The translations under genes were made by a program, and so were the position numbers. A model generated the notes under the pieces. It did not search any database. It saw only the letters and a program-made list of their open reading frames with translations, and had not been told where the DNA came from. From the NCBI RefSeq assembly GCF_024494645.1, contig NZ_JANHDJ010000007.1:62001-126000 (forward strand): a stretch of DNA of 64,000 nucleotides. The letters run 5' to 3'. Below, piece by piece: positions 1 to 8,425 of this stretch (position 1 is the first letter of the stretch; each line of letters starts with the position of its first letter). The DNA comes from Halohasta litorea. GTDB lineage: Archaea; Halobacteriota; Halobacteria; Halobacteriales; Haloferacaceae.

Positions 1-173
1 GCCTGTAACCCGGAACTATTTTCGATCTGATAAGGGTCCTCGTCGGTCCCTTCACCCGCCAAATCCGCATCCGGATCGAGGGCGACGAGCGGCTCGGCAG
101 CCACCATCCCTGAAAACAGCGTCAGTCCAACGACGACGATGAGAATGGCAGACCAGCAGCCCCGGCGACTCAT
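1..173 (-). CDS. Exported protein, N-terminal fragment (runs off the window)
   Basis: The first 57 codons of a minus-strand gene lie here; the rest is beyond base 1. The start has two Arg, a hydrophobic stretch at about residues 8-22 and a small-residue Ala-Ala cleavage region, which reads as a Sec-type signal peptide. After it comes GEGTDEDPYQIEN, a motif I know from haloarchaeal surface proteins at the start of right-handed beta-helix (NosD/PbH1-like) repeats. The function is unknown because the body of the protein is not visible. The high GC third positions and the signal peptide make the frame credible. Confidence 0.65.
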   Translation of the reverse strand, partial: MSRRGCWSAILIVVVGLTLFSGMVAAEPLVALDPDADLAGEGTDEDPYQIENSSGLQ

Positions 174-524
174 TGACCACCACAGTATCGTCCGGTGTTC
201 GGTCGACTGGTGGTCATCGCTGCCAGCAGCCGCCCCGCGAGGCTACCTGCCACGGGACGCAGAAAAGACTGCACGTCTTGCTTGGGTCCGTCTATCCAGG
301 AGTGATGAGAGATGGGCTTCATGAGCTGTCGAGCAGTAGCGGTGTCCGCCGAGAATACTGCAGACGATCCAGACTACCGTTCTTAGGTGACTGTCTCGGG
401 TGGTGTACATATAGCCGATACCAGCGCATAGTGGCATATCGAGATCGTGCGGTAGAAGGCTATAGAATGGCGATATCTGGCATATAGCGAAGGAATATTA
501 TATCATGCTACTATGTGGTAGCAA
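174..524. other. Intergenic region, no gene seen
   Basis: Short frames here lack haloarchaeal codon use. The second half (about 405-510) is relatively AT-rich and repeats the words CATATAG and TGGCATAT (432-439 and 478-485). These could be regulator sites for the channel gene, but nothing shows that directly. Confidence 0.5.
496..503 (+). promoter_or_regulatory. TATA box of the K+ channel gene
   Basis: TATTATAT is centred about 26 bases before the ATG at 525. This is the archaeal TATA-to-start spacing, so the transcript should be leaderless or nearly so. Confidence 0.5.
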
Positions 525-1553
525 ATGGATCGTCTCTCGTTGCGAAGGAGAACGCGCCAGTTGGTCGACCCAACGCACACTACTGGAGGAGGTATTCTCT
601 TTAATTGGCTCATTATGTGTCTCATTCTCGTGAATGTCCTTGCAGTCATGTTTGAGACGGTCGAGTCGACGTATGCAGCCTACAGCACGCAGTTGTTCCT
701 GTTGGAAACGGTCTCGGTCGGTGTTTTTACTGTCGAGTATCTCGCTCGAATCTGGAGTGCCGTCGAAGCCGGAGAACCCTACGAGCGACCGATTGTGGGC
801 CGACTGCGGTATGCCACGCGACCGCTGTTGCTGTTTGATTTCATCGCCATCGCGCCGTTTTATCTCACGGCGATAGGCGGGGTTTCGGATCTCCGGTTTC
901 TGCGTGCGCTGCGCTTGCTGCGATTTCTCCGTCTGTTCCGACTCGTTCGGTACAGCGAGTCGATGCAAGCCTTCGGCCGGGCGTTCTATCTCAAACGCGG
1001 CCAGCTCGTCGTGGCGATGTCCGGCAACCTGATTTTACTGGTCGTTTCCTCTTCGCTGATGTATTTTGCCGAACACGCTGCGCAGCCCGAGGCGTTCCCG
1101 TCGATTCCAGGAACCATGTGGTGGGGAGTTGTCACACTGACGACGGTTGGCTATGGTGATGTGACGCCGATTACGCCGTTGGGACAGCTCATCGGAAGCG
1201 CTGTTGCCATTCTCGGGATCGGCCTGTTTGCACTTCCGGCCTCGATCATGGCCTCCGGCTTTATCCAGAGCTCGTCGTACGAAACCGGATTCTGTCCCGA
1301 CTGTGGACACGAGATCGACTGGGAGTCCGATATCAGTACTGACGGCCCGACATACCAAGTGGGCGATCGCATCCGGATCGATATCACCCGAGAGAGCATG
1401 CTCTCGTACGATTACCATGGCAGCCATGGCGTTGTCAAAGCATACGATGCGGAGGCAGACGAGTTCGAAATCGAGTTGGATGACAACAATGATACGATTG
1501 CCGCAACATGGCGTGATCTCCGAACGCCACTGAACCACACCGACACGGTATGA
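525..1553 (+). CDS. Voltage-gated potassium channel with C-terminal zinc-knuckle and SH3-like tail
   Basis: This 342-residue protein is a six-transmembrane K+ channel. The voltage sensor S4 is visible as repeated Arg every third residue (about 127-142, RALRLLRFLRLFRLVR). The pore carries the K+ selectivity filter TVGYGD (207-212) between two hydrophobic helices. After the pore is CPDCGHE (C257, C260), half of a zinc ribbon, then about 65 residues that look like a small beta-barrel (GDRIRID, HGVVKAYD, FEIELDD). It should conduct K+ across the cytoplasmic membrane in response to voltage, consistent with the need of haloarchaea for high internal K+. The channel call is secure; the role of the tail is unknown. 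Confidence 0.9.
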   Translation: MDRLSLRRRTRQLVDPTHTTGGGILFNWLIMCLILVNVLAVMFETVESTYAAYSTQLFLLETVSVGVFTVEYLARIWSAVEAGEPYERPIVGRLRYATRPLLLFDFIAIAPFYLTAIGGVSDLRFLRALRLLRFLRLFRLVRYSESMQAFGRAFYLKRGQLVVAMSGNLILLVVSSSLMYFAEHAAQPEAFPSIPGTMWWGVVTLTTVGYGDVTPITPLGQLIGSAVAILGIGLFALPASIMASGFIQSSSYETGFCPDCGHEIDWESDISTDGPTYQVGDRIRIDITRESMLSYDYHGSHGVVKAYDAEADEFEIELDDNNDTIAATWRDLRTPLNHTDTV

Positions 1554-1617
1554 GACCGACATCGAGTGCTGCCGCTCACGGAGGTATAAAAAATTGGGGA
1601 TCGGTGTGCAGCCGTCG

Positions 1618-2007
1618 TTAGATAACGCGGTTCTGCAGGTAGTCGAGGTGTTTGGCGTTGTAGACGATCTTGACATCGTCGGCAGCAGGGCTTCCGATAC
1701 AGGTGAGTCGGACGTTCTTCTCGTCGACTTCCTCGTCGGAGAGGATCTGCTGCATATCCATGTCGATGTCGCCCTCTTTGACGATGGCCGCACAGTTCGC
1801 ACAGGCACCGGCGCGGCACGAGAAGGGCCAGTCGTAGCCCTGTGCCTCGGCGGCTTCGAGGATATACTCGCCTTCGTTGACCTCAAGCGAGCCGAAGTCC
1901 TCTTCATCGAGACCTGCGTCTTCTGCGTTTGCGAAGAGATCGTCGTCGTCGATCTCCCAGCCTTCGTCGTCGAGTACCTCGTAATTTAGGTAAGTTACCG
2001 TGGGCAT
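1618..2007 (-). CDS. fer: Halobacterial-type 2Fe-2S ferredoxin
   Basis: This 129-residue plant-type ferredoxin is the soluble electron carrier of haloarchaea, used by pyruvate and 2-oxoglutarate ferredoxin oxidoreductases. Four cluster ligands are visible: C64, C69, C72 ([11 protein letters not shown]) and C103 (LTCIGSP). The acidic N-terminal insertion (residues 10-45, many D and E) is the known halophilic hyperacidic domain. I placed the start at MPTVTYLN, where family members begin, instead of at upstream Met codons. It is divergent from cheF. The sequence is nearly identical to what I remember of family members, so the call is firm. Confidence 0.96.
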   Translation of the reverse strand: MPTVTYLNYEVLDDEGWEIDDDDLFANAEDAGLDEEDFGSLEVNEGEYILEAAEAQGYDWPFSCRAGACANCAAIVKEGDIDMDMQQILSDEEVDEKNVRLTCIGSPAADDVKIVYNAKHLDYLQNRVI

Positions 2008-2126
2008 CAGTTCACGATTGGGTACCCATCCCATTAGAGTTTGCTGTTCCGTCATTCGGTCGACCGAAAACGTACGCACATTGTGAGTTCTCGCGAACCA
2101 CAGAACGCGGGGAGTCGGCAGAAGGG

Positions 2127-2134
2127 TATAAATA
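2127..2134 (+). promoter_or_regulatory. TATA box of cheF
   Basis: TATAAATA lies about 60 bases before the cheF ATG, which implies a start near 2157 and a 5' leader of about 30 bases. Confidence 0.6.
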
Positions 2135-2190
2135 CCCACGGCGGCTGTCGCGCGAAACAGTCAAGAGGACACAACATACAAAGGCAGGTA

Positions 2191-3060
2191 ATGAGCGAGA
2201 CAGTGGTGGCGGATTTCGTCGGCCGATTCCACACGACGGACGTGACATCGGCCGAGCCCGTTTCCGGACGCATCCTGTTGAGCCACAAGCGACTCGTGCT
2301 TGCGACAGGTGACTTCAAAACCACGATCCCACTGTCGAAGGTAATCGACGTCAACCTCGGCACGGTCCCCCCAGCGCTCGCGGAGTTCTTCAGCGACACC
2401 GTCACCATCGCCTACAGCGACGGCGACAGCAAACTGACTGCGATCATCGAAGGCAAAGGCGAGAACGTCGAGCGGTTCAAGACGGTATTTTTCAAGGTCG
2501 TACTCAGCGGCCAGACGGTGATCGTCAAACACCCCGCGAAACGGGGTGGTCGCGTCACCGACGCTGGCGACCGAAAGATGAAACTCAAGCTCAGCGAGGG
2601 TACCCTCCGACTGGACGGCAACGGCGGGGATTTCGACATCGATCTGGGGTCGGTGACCAGTTTCAGCCGCGAGAAGCGTGATCTCGGCGGCAAGGTCCGG
2701 CCCGCACTCTCGGTCGACCACGCCTCCGGCGGGACGACCCTGACCACGATCATCACCCTGCCCAACAACCGGAAGCTGAATCTGTTGGGTCGGTTCCTCA
2801 AGCTCGAATACAGCGAGCTGATGGAGGAGCTCGAAGACCTCGAGTTCACCGAAGAGCAGATCGAGGCGCTGGTCACGCTGTACAGTGCTGGCGGTCGTGC
2901 CGACCTCAGCCAGCTGTTGACCGGCGATGTCACCGAAACCCAAATCATCCTGGACCAACTCCGCGACAAGGATCTGATCCGGGATGTCGACGGCGCGATG
3001 GAGCTCTCCGCAAAAGGCCAAGCCGTCGTCTCCGATCACATCGAAGACGTCAATATGTGA
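2191..3060 (+). CDS. cheF: Taxis protein CheF
   Basis: A 289-residue soluble protein of the archaeal CheF family (DUF439). CheF is the adaptor that links the Che signalling system (CheY, CheC, CheD) to the archaellum motor; this role was shown in Halobacterium. Seen here are the N-terminal PH-like beta-rich region (about 1-120), a second beta-rich half with FDIDLGSVTSF, and a C-terminal winged-helix-like segment (about 225-289, TEEQIEALVTLYSAGG). The start was chosen at MSETVV. No other che or archaellin gene is in the window. The gene converges with radA, with one base between the stop codons. Confidence 0.85.
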   Translation: MSETVVADFVGRFHTTDVTSAEPVSGRILLSHKRLVLATGDFKTTIPLSKVIDVNLGTVPPALAEFFSDTVTIAYSDGDSKLTAIIEGKGENVERFKTVFFKVVLSGQTVIVKHPAKRGGRVTDAGDRKMKLKLSEGTLRLDGNGGDFDIDLGSVTSFSREKRDLGGKVRPALSVDHASGGTTLTTIITLPNNRKLNLLGRFLKLEYSELMEELEDLEFTEEQIEALVTLYSAGGRADLSQLLTGDVTETQIILDQLRDKDLIRDVDGAMELSAKGQAVVSDHIEDVNM

Positions 3061-3061
3061 G

Positions 3062-4096
3062 CTATTCGGGTTTCAGCCCGCCGCCTTCGACGCGCAGAAT
3101 CGCCTCGCCATCTGCCAGATTTGGGGCATCGACCAGCCGAAAGACGCGTTTGGTGGCTTTCGAGTTCTTGAGATACACCCGGATCGTCGAGGCGTGGCCG
3201 AGGATATTGCCGCCGACCGGTTTGGTCGGGTCACCGAAATACGAGTCGGGGTTGCTCTGGACCTGATTCATCACGAGGATCGCGGCGTTGTGGAGGCTGC
3301 CGATCCGCAGGAGGTCGTGGATGTGCCGATTCAGCTTCTGCTGGCGCGGGGCGAGTTCGCCGCGGCCGACGTACTCCGCCCGGAAGTGGGCGGTCAGCGA
3401 GTCGTAGACCACCAGCCGCACCGGCCGGTCGTCGTCTTCGTACTCGGTGGCGAGATCGGCTGCGGTCTGGGCCAGCAGCATCTGGTGGTCGGAGTTGAAC
3501 GCACGCGCGACGTGGATGTACTGGAGGAAGTCGTCGACCAGCGCGTCCATCGCCGCCTCGTCGTCGGGCGTGCCCTCGATCTCGCGTCGGTCGAGTTCCG
3601 CCTCCAGGATCTCGTCGTCGAGTCCCCGAACCATGTCGTCGATCCGCTCGGGGCGGAAGGCGTCCTCGGTGTCGACTAGGACGGCCCGGCCCGCAAGGCC
3701 ACCGTGTTCCTGGTCGAGTTGGACGTTGACCGCCAGCTGGTGGCTGATCTGGGATTTGCCGACGCCGAACTCCCCGTAGACCTCGGTCATCGACTGGGTT
3801 TCGACGCCGCCGCCGAGCAGCTCGTCGACTGCGGGCACGCCCATCGAGAGCTTGCCGATCTCGTTTCGGCGCTCCAGGACCGTCGACCCGCTCTCGAAGC
3901 CGCCGACGTCGGCGGCCTCGCGGGCAGCATTGATGATATCCGATGCCGTGCCCTGACCGACATCGGCGGCGTCGGCCAGTTCGCGGGGGCTCGATACTGC
4001 CAGTCCGTTGTAGGAGTCGAACCCCGCGTCGGCGAGTTTGTCTGCGGTCGCCGGACCGACGCCCGGAAGCCCTTCGATATCTGACTGTGTGGCCAT
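3062..4096 (-). CDS. radA: DNA repair and recombination protein RadA
   Basis: The archaeal RecA/Rad51 recombinase, 344 residues, the usual size. It forms filaments on single-stranded DNA and drives strand exchange using ATP. The N-terminal helix-hairpin-helix region is visible (LPGVGPATADKL, about 10-21, and a second HhH near 45). Walker A is GEFGVGKSQ (108-116), Walker B is RLVVYDSL, and the L2 region follows NQVQSNPDSYFGDPTKP. There is no intein, although radA is a known intein host in some haloarchaea. The next gene, divergent, is also for DNA repair (uvsE). Confidence 0.97.
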   Translation of the reverse strand: MATQSDIEGLPGVGPATADKLADAGFDSYNGLAVSSPRELADAADVGQGTASDIINAAREAADVGGFESGSTVLERRNEIGKLSMGVPAVDELLGGGVETQSMTEVYGEFGVGKSQISHQLAVNVQLDQEHGGLAGRAVLVDTEDAFRPERIDDMVRGLDDEILEAELDRREIEGTPDDEAAMDALVDDFLQYIHVARAFNSDHQMLLAQTAADLATEYEDDDRPVRLVVYDSLTAHFRAEYVGRGELAPRQQKLNRHIHDLLRIGSLHNAAILVMNQVQSNPDSYFGDPTKPVGGNILGHASTIRVYLKNSKATKRVFRLVDAPNLADGEAILRVEGGGLKPE

Positions 4097-4119
4097 TGCA
4101 TCGGCTACGCTCCGCGGGG

Positions 4120-4128
4120 ATATAAAAG
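4120..4128 (-). promoter_or_regulatory. TATA box of radA
   Basis: On the minus strand the element reads TCCTTTTATATCC. Its centre is about 28 bases before the radA ATG (4096), so a leaderless transcript is expected. Confidence 0.6.
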
Positions 4129-4219
4129 GACGTTAACCGCGAACTGAAAGTGAAATCTGAGGCTGGAGACGCCGGAGAACGGAACCGATAGGTTCGACGA
4201 GAACCTACGAAGGGCAACC

Positions 4220-5176
4220 GTGTCGACTGATTCTACACATTCGGGTGGGACCGCGAAAGCGACGCCACAGTTCGGCTACGCGGCACTGAACCGAACGCTC
4301 CGCGAGCAGGATATCAGAACGAACCGCGGGATGCAGCAGGCGACCTTCGAGGACCGTGGGCTGCCGTACGCGGGCGAACTCGCCGAGCAGAACTGCCGCG
4401 GGCTCCGCCGAATCATCGAGTGGAACGTCGACCACGACATTCGCTTCTATCGCATCTCCTCGGATCTCATCCCGTGGTACAGCCAGTACGATCTCGAAGA
4501 GCTCCCCAACAGCGAGACTGTCTTAGATATCCTCACCGACATCGGCGACCTCGCCGACCGTCACGACCTCCGGCTCACGTTCCACCCGGACCACTTCGTC
4601 AAGCTCGCCAGCCCCACCGAGTCGGTCGTCGACAACTCGATCATCGACCTCGAATGCCACGGCGATCTGATGGACGCGATGGGGCTGTCCCGAACCCCAT
4701 ACAACTCGATCAACATCCACATCGGAGCCCACTACAGCGACAAAGCGGCGACCGGCGACCGCTTCTGTGAGGCCGTCGGCCGCCTCTCACTCGCGGTTAG
4801 GGACCGCCTAACGGTCGAAAACGACGACAAGGAGTCGCTGTGGAGCGTCCCCGAGTTGGTCGAGTCGGTCCACGATGAGATCGGCCTTCCCGTCGTGTAC
4901 GACGAACTCCACCACCAGTTCACCGACCGGGGACTGAGCTACCGCGAGGCCCTCGAACTGGCGGTCGAGACGTGGCCCGACGACATCCGGCCGATCGTCC
5001 ACTACAGCGAGTCCCGTCGGCTCCACGAGGCCGACCCCACCGTCTCGCCGCGGAACCACTCGGATTACGTGGCGGGGCCGATCCACCTCCACGGCAACAG
5101 GGTCGACGTGATGATCGAGGCGAAAATGAAAGAACAGGCCGTCATGCGGTACCGACAGCAGCATCGCCACGACTGA
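4220..5176 (+). CDS. uvsE: UV damage endonuclease (UVDE/UvsE)
   Basis: A 318-residue TIM-barrel endonuclease of the UVDE family. The enzyme nicks DNA 5' of UV photoproducts and starts alternative excision repair. Family signatures visible: FGYAALNRTLR near the N-terminus, RFYRISSDLIPW (about 74-85), LTFHPDHF, NIHIGAHY, LTVENDD and VVYDELHHQ, which hold the His, Glu and Asp metal ligands. Translation appears to start at a GTG codon at 4220; no better ATG exists upstream. It is divergent from radA. Such an enzyme fits an organism in strong sunlight. Confidence 0.9.
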   Translation: MSTDSTHSGGTAKATPQFGYAALNRTLREQDIRTNRGMQQATFEDRGLPYAGELAEQNCRGLRRIIEWNVDHDIRFYRISSDLIPWYSQYDLEELPNSETVLDILTDIGDLADRHDLRLTFHPDHFVKLASPTESVVDNSIIDLECHGDLMDAMGLSRTPYNSINIHIGAHYSDKAATGDRFCEAVGRLSLAVRDRLTVENDDKESLWSVPELVESVHDEIGLPVVYDELHHQFTDRGLSYREALELAVETWPDDIRPIVHYSESRRLHEADPTVSPRNHSDYVAGPIHLHGNRVDVMIEAKMKEQAVMRYRQQHRHD

Positions 5177-5277
5177 GCTGTCCCATCCCGTCGGCCGACA
5201 GCAGTGTCCGAGCCACCCGCCCGACAGTCGAGTCCCGCGGCAACCGAGATTATGATCGTTCGGTCCGTGGTTGGGGT

Positions 5278-5706
5278 ATGGTCTCCAGGATTCTCGTCCC
5301 GATGGATAACTCGTCGATGGCGGAACGAGCCCTCGAATACGCGATCGAGATGTACGCCGACCCAGAGATAACCGTGCTCCACGTCGTCGGCAGCGCGACG
5401 ATGATGATGGGCGATGCGGTGAGTCTCGCACTCGAAGACGATATCGATGCGGCGGCCGAAGCGCGCGCCGAGCCGGTCTTCGAGCGCGCCCAGCGCCTCG
5501 CCGACGAGCACGGCGTCGACATCGACACGGCAGTCGGCGTCGGTGATCCAGCGCGCGCGATCGTGAACCGGGCCCAAAACTACGACGCAGTCGTCATGGG
5601 GAGCCACGGCAAACACAGCGAAGATATCGCCCGTGGCTTCCTGATCGGCAACGTCGCCCAGAAGGTGTTCCGTCGGTCGCCGGTGGCGGTCACGACAGTC
5701 CGATGA
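5278..5706 (+). CDS. Universal stress protein (UspA family)
   Basis: 142 residues with the UspA fold: beta-1 ILVPMDNSS at the N-terminus and the ATP-binding signature GSHGKHSEDIARGFLIGNVAQKV near the end, which fits the G-x2-G-x9-G pattern. It probably binds ATP and acts as a small stress-response regulator; the partner is unknown. The start at 5278 follows the family pattern of beginning right before the first strand. It lies downstream of uvsE with a 101-base gap, so it may have its own promoter. Four Usp genes occur in this window. Confidence 0.9.
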   Translation: MVSRILVPMDNSSMAERALEYAIEMYADPEITVLHVVGSATMMMGDAVSLALEDDIDAAAEARAEPVFERAQRLADEHGVDIDTAVGVGDPARAIVNRAQNYDAVVMGSHGKHSEDIARGFLIGNVAQKVFRRSPVAVTTVR

Positions 5707-5758
5707 CTTCCACGGCTGCCGACGTAACCCTTACCCGAGATGGCTGCCAAACTCCCCT

Positions 5759-6502
5759 ATGACAGACGAGCCAGAGGAGCGTTCTCACGAGTTCTCCGCG
5801 GGACAAGGGGTCGACGACGACTACGAGGAGTTCACGCTCGATCCCGAACAGCTGTCGGGGGACGGAACCCAGATCGACCCGGTCAACGCACACGCACTGG
5901 CCGACATTCTCGACGAACGGAACATCTCGTCGGACGAAGTCGACGTCGAGGAGCTGATCGACGTCGGGCTCTCGTATATGGGCATCAACCGCTACGAGGA
6001 GGCAACCGAAACGTTCGAGCGGGCGGCCCAGTTCGCCGACGAGGACTCCCTGGAGGCCCAGGAGGCCCGCGTCAACAAGGGCGCGGCCCACGCCCAACTC
6101 GAAGAGTGGGACGCGGCGATCGGAGCCTATCAGGAGGCGCTCCGGATCGACGACGATTCGGAACACGCCGCCAGCGCCGAGACCAACCTCGCCTACGCGC
6201 TGTGGGAGTACGGCCGGACCGAGGAGGCCCTCGAACACGCCGAACGCGCCGTCGAGATCGACCCACGATTTCCGCAGGCGTGGTACAACCGCGGATTCTT
6301 CCTCTCGGAGCGGGGCCTGTATGAGGACGCGGTCAACGCGTTCGACAACGCGATCCGGCTGGGAATGCGGAACGCGGATATCCTCGAAGAGAAAGCACTG
6401 GCCCACGAGGAACTCGGCGAGGAAGAGGCCGCCCAGGAGGCCGTCGAACAGGCCGACGAGCTGCGTGCAGCCGCCGAAGAAGAGCTCACCGAGGAGTTCT
6501 AA
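5759..6502 (+). CDS. Tetratricopeptide repeat protein
   Basis: 247 residues, very acidic. After a disordered N-terminus (about 1-60) come roughly four to five TPR units: GLSYMGINRYEEATETFERA, then repeats around AHAQLEEWDAAIGAYQEAL, AYALWEYGRTEEALEHAERA and GFFLSERGLYEDAVNAFDNA. TPR arrays are scaffolds for protein-protein contacts. There is no catalytic domain. Its stop codon abuts the ATG of the DUF424 gene, so the two are cotranscribed and may act together in an unknown process. Confidence 0.85.
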   Translation: MTDEPEERSHEFSAGQGVDDDYEEFTLDPEQLSGDGTQIDPVNAHALADILDERNISSDEVDVEELIDVGLSYMGINRYEEATETFERAAQFADEDSLEAQEARVNKGAAHAQLEEWDAAIGAYQEALRIDDDSEHAASAETNLAYALWEYGRTEEALEHAERAVEIDPRFPQAWYNRGFFLSERGLYEDAVNAFDNAIRLGMRNADILEEKALAHEELGEEEAAQEAVEQADELRAAAEEELTEEF

Positions 6503-6802
6503 ATGCTCCTCCGCGAGCGCGAGACGCCCGAGGGCCTGCTCGTCTCGGTCTGCGACGAGGCCTGTCTCGGCGAAACCTACGTCGACGACCCCGTACAGCT
6601 AGAAGTCACCGAGGAGTTCTACGGCGGCGAGGAGGCCGTCGAGGCTGACGACACAGCGGTCGTCGACGGGCTCACGCGGGCGGATGTCGCCAACATCGTC
6701 GGCGAGCGGGCCGTCACCGTCGCGATCGAGGCCGGAATCGTCGACGAGGATCGCGTCCTGGAAGTCGATGGTACGCTCCACGCCCAACTGCTCTGGATGT
6801 GA
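6503..6802 (+). CDS. DUF424 family protein
   Basis: A 99-residue protein of the archaeal DUF424 family, whose structure is related to translation-associated folds but whose role is not established. Typical words are LLVSVCDEACLGETY near the start and VEEFYGGEE-like text in the middle (LEVTEEFYGGEEA), then VANIVGERAV. The ATG directly follows the stop of the TPR gene, which shows translational coupling. A TATA-like TTTATAAA sits just downstream at 6820-6827, but no gene starts near it. Confidence 0.8.
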   Translation: MLLRERETPEGLLVSVCDEACLGETYVDDPVQLEVTEEFYGGEEAVEADDTAVVDGLTRADVANIVGERAVTVAIEAGIVDEDRVLEVDGTLHAQLLWM

Positions 6803-6880
6803 TCAGTGCGGCGGGATGATTTATAAACGACCACGGAGAGTACCGCGGTCGACCGCGCCGGTGAGCCCAGTGAGCCCGCA

Positions 6881-6896
6881 GTAGGCGGCGGCTAAC
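6881..6896 (+). repeat. Copy of the intergenic GTAGGCGGTGGCTAC motif
   Basis: Reads GTAGGCGGCGGCTAAC. It belongs to a small family of near-identical words found only between genes in this window (see the finding on this motif). Confidence 0.4.
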
Positions 6897-6998
6897 ACCC
6901 ACAAACGACCTCGTTTTTCCTCGGTTGAAACCGAATACAGTTACACCACAGCCATGAGACCGAAGACGTGTTACCCCCGGCGTTCCTACGGAACCACA

Positions 6999-8276
6999 AT
7001 GAGTACGCAGGAGAGCTATCCGATCGATGTCGAGGCGATTCGGGCGGATTTCCCGATCCTGGACCGCACGGTCGGCGGTGACGTGACCACGCCCGGTGAG
7101 AGCAGCGAGGACACCGAACCCCTGGTGTACCTCGACAACGGCGCGACGAGCCAGACGCCGCGGCCGGTCGTCGAAGCGATCGTCGACTACTACTACGGCT
7201 ACAACGCCAACGTTCACCGCGGGATTCACCAGCTGAGCCAGGAGGCCTCCGTGGCCTACGAGGAGGCCCACGACCGCGTGGCGGAGTTTATCAACGCCGA
7301 GGGCCGCGAGGAGATCGTCTTCACCAAAAACACCACCGAGTCGATGAACCTCGTCGCCTACGCGTGGGGCCTCGAAGAACTCGGGCCCGGCGATTCGGTC
7401 ATCACCACCCAGATGGAACACCACGCCTCGCTGGTGACGTGGCAGCAGATCTGCAAACGCACCGGTGCGGAGATTCGGTTCATCGAGGTCGACGAGAACG
7501 GACGACTCGACATGGACCACGCCGCCGAGTTGATCGATGAGTCGACCGAGATGGTCTCGCTGGTCCACGTCTCCAACACCCTCGGGACGGTCAACCCCGT
7601 CGCGGAGATCACCGAGATGGCCCACGACGTCGGTGCCTACGCCTTCGTGGATGGGGCCCAAGCAGTGCCGACCCGGCCGGTCGACGTTGCGGCGATCGAT
7701 GCGGATTTCTATGCCTTCTCGGGCCACAAGATGCTCGGCCCGACGGGGATCGGCGTCCTCTACGGCAAAGAAGCGATCCTGGAGTCGATGCAGCCGTACC
7801 TCTATGGCGGCGACATGATCCGAAAGGTCACCTACGAGGACTCAACGTGGGAAGACCTGCCGTGGAAGTTCGAGGCCGGAACGCCGAACATCGCCCAGGC
7901 GGTCGGCCTCCACGCGGCCATCGATTACCTCGACGACATCGGGATGGCAAACGTCCAGGCCCACGAGGAACTGCTGGCCGAGTACGCCTACGACCGGCTG
8001 AGCGACCACGACGATGTCGAGATTTACGGCCCGCCGGGCGACGACCGCGGCGGTCTGGTGGCGTTCAACGTCGATGGCGTCCACGCCCACGATCTCTCCA
8101 GTATCCTCAACGACTACGCGGTGGCGATCCGCGCCGGTGACCACTGTACGCAGCCGCTCCACGATACCCTCGGGACCGCCGCCTCCGCGCGGGCGTCCTT
8201 CTACATCTACAACACGCGCGAGGAGATCGATGCGCTGGTCGAGGCGGTCGACAGCGCCCGCCAGCTGTTCGGCTGA
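6999..8276 (+). CDS. sufS: Cysteine desulfurase, SufS/CsdA type
   Basis: A 425-residue PLP enzyme that removes sulfur from cysteine as a persulfide for Fe-S cluster and other sulfur assembly. The PLP lysine is K244 in FSGHKMLGPTG. The catalytic Cys383 lies in RAGDHCTQPLH, the group II (SufS) signature. The N-terminal YLDNGATSQTP strand is typical. I chose the start at MSTQESYPIDVEAIRADFP; an in-frame ATG 15 codons upstream gives an unlikely basic extension. No suf scaffold genes adjoin it. Its last 30 bases are duplicated 143 bases downstream. Confidence 0.9.
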   Translation: MSTQESYPIDVEAIRADFPILDRTVGGDVTTPGESSEDTEPLVYLDNGATSQTPRPVVEAIVDYYYGYNANVHRGIHQLSQEASVAYEEAHDRVAEFINAEGREEIVFTKNTTESMNLVAYAWGLEELGPGDSVITTQMEHHASLVTWQQICKRTGAEIRFIEVDENGRLDMDHAAELIDESTEMVSLVHVSNTLGTVNPVAEITEMAHDVGAYAFVDGAQAVPTRPVDVAAIDADFYAFSGHKMLGPTGIGVLYGKEAILESMQPYLYGGDMIRKVTYEDSTWEDLPWKFEAGTPNIAQAVGLHAAIDYLDDIGMANVQAHEELLAEYAYDRLSDHDDVEIYGPPGDDRGGLVAFNVDGVHAHDLSSILNDYAVAIRAGDHCTQPLHDTLGTAASARASFYIYNTREEIDALVEAVDSARQLFG

Positions 8277-8419
8277 TCACATCCCTGTTTGGGTCCCGAG
8301 GCCTCCCCGGAGGGGATGACGAGGGCTTTTGGTCCAGCTTTTGTCGAGTGAGCGAGCACCGCGAGCGAACGCAGCACAAAAGCTGAGCAGTCGACAGCGC
8401 CCGCCAGCTGTTCGGCTGA
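8247..8419. repeat. 30-bp direct repeat flanking a hairpin-bearing insert
   Basis: The last 30 bases of the cysteine desulfurase gene (8247-8276, including the stop codon) recur exactly at 8390-8419. The 113 bases between contain a perfect 10-bp inverted repeat (CAGCTTTTGT at 8335-8344, ACAAAAGCTG at 8376-8385) and GAGCGAGC-type words common in haloarchaeal dispersed elements. It resembles a miniature element or a local tandem duplication that preserved the gene end. Confidence 0.7.
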
Positions 8420-8425
8420 CGGCTG

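Noticed and set aside
3062..4096. Possible intein in radA
   Set aside because: The protein is a normal 344 residues, and the Walker A region is continuous.
6820..6827. TTTATAAA after the DUF424 gene as promoter of the cysteine desulfurase
   Set aside because: It is about 175 bases before that start, too far for the short leaders typical here; it might serve a small RNA or as a terminator, but no sign was found.
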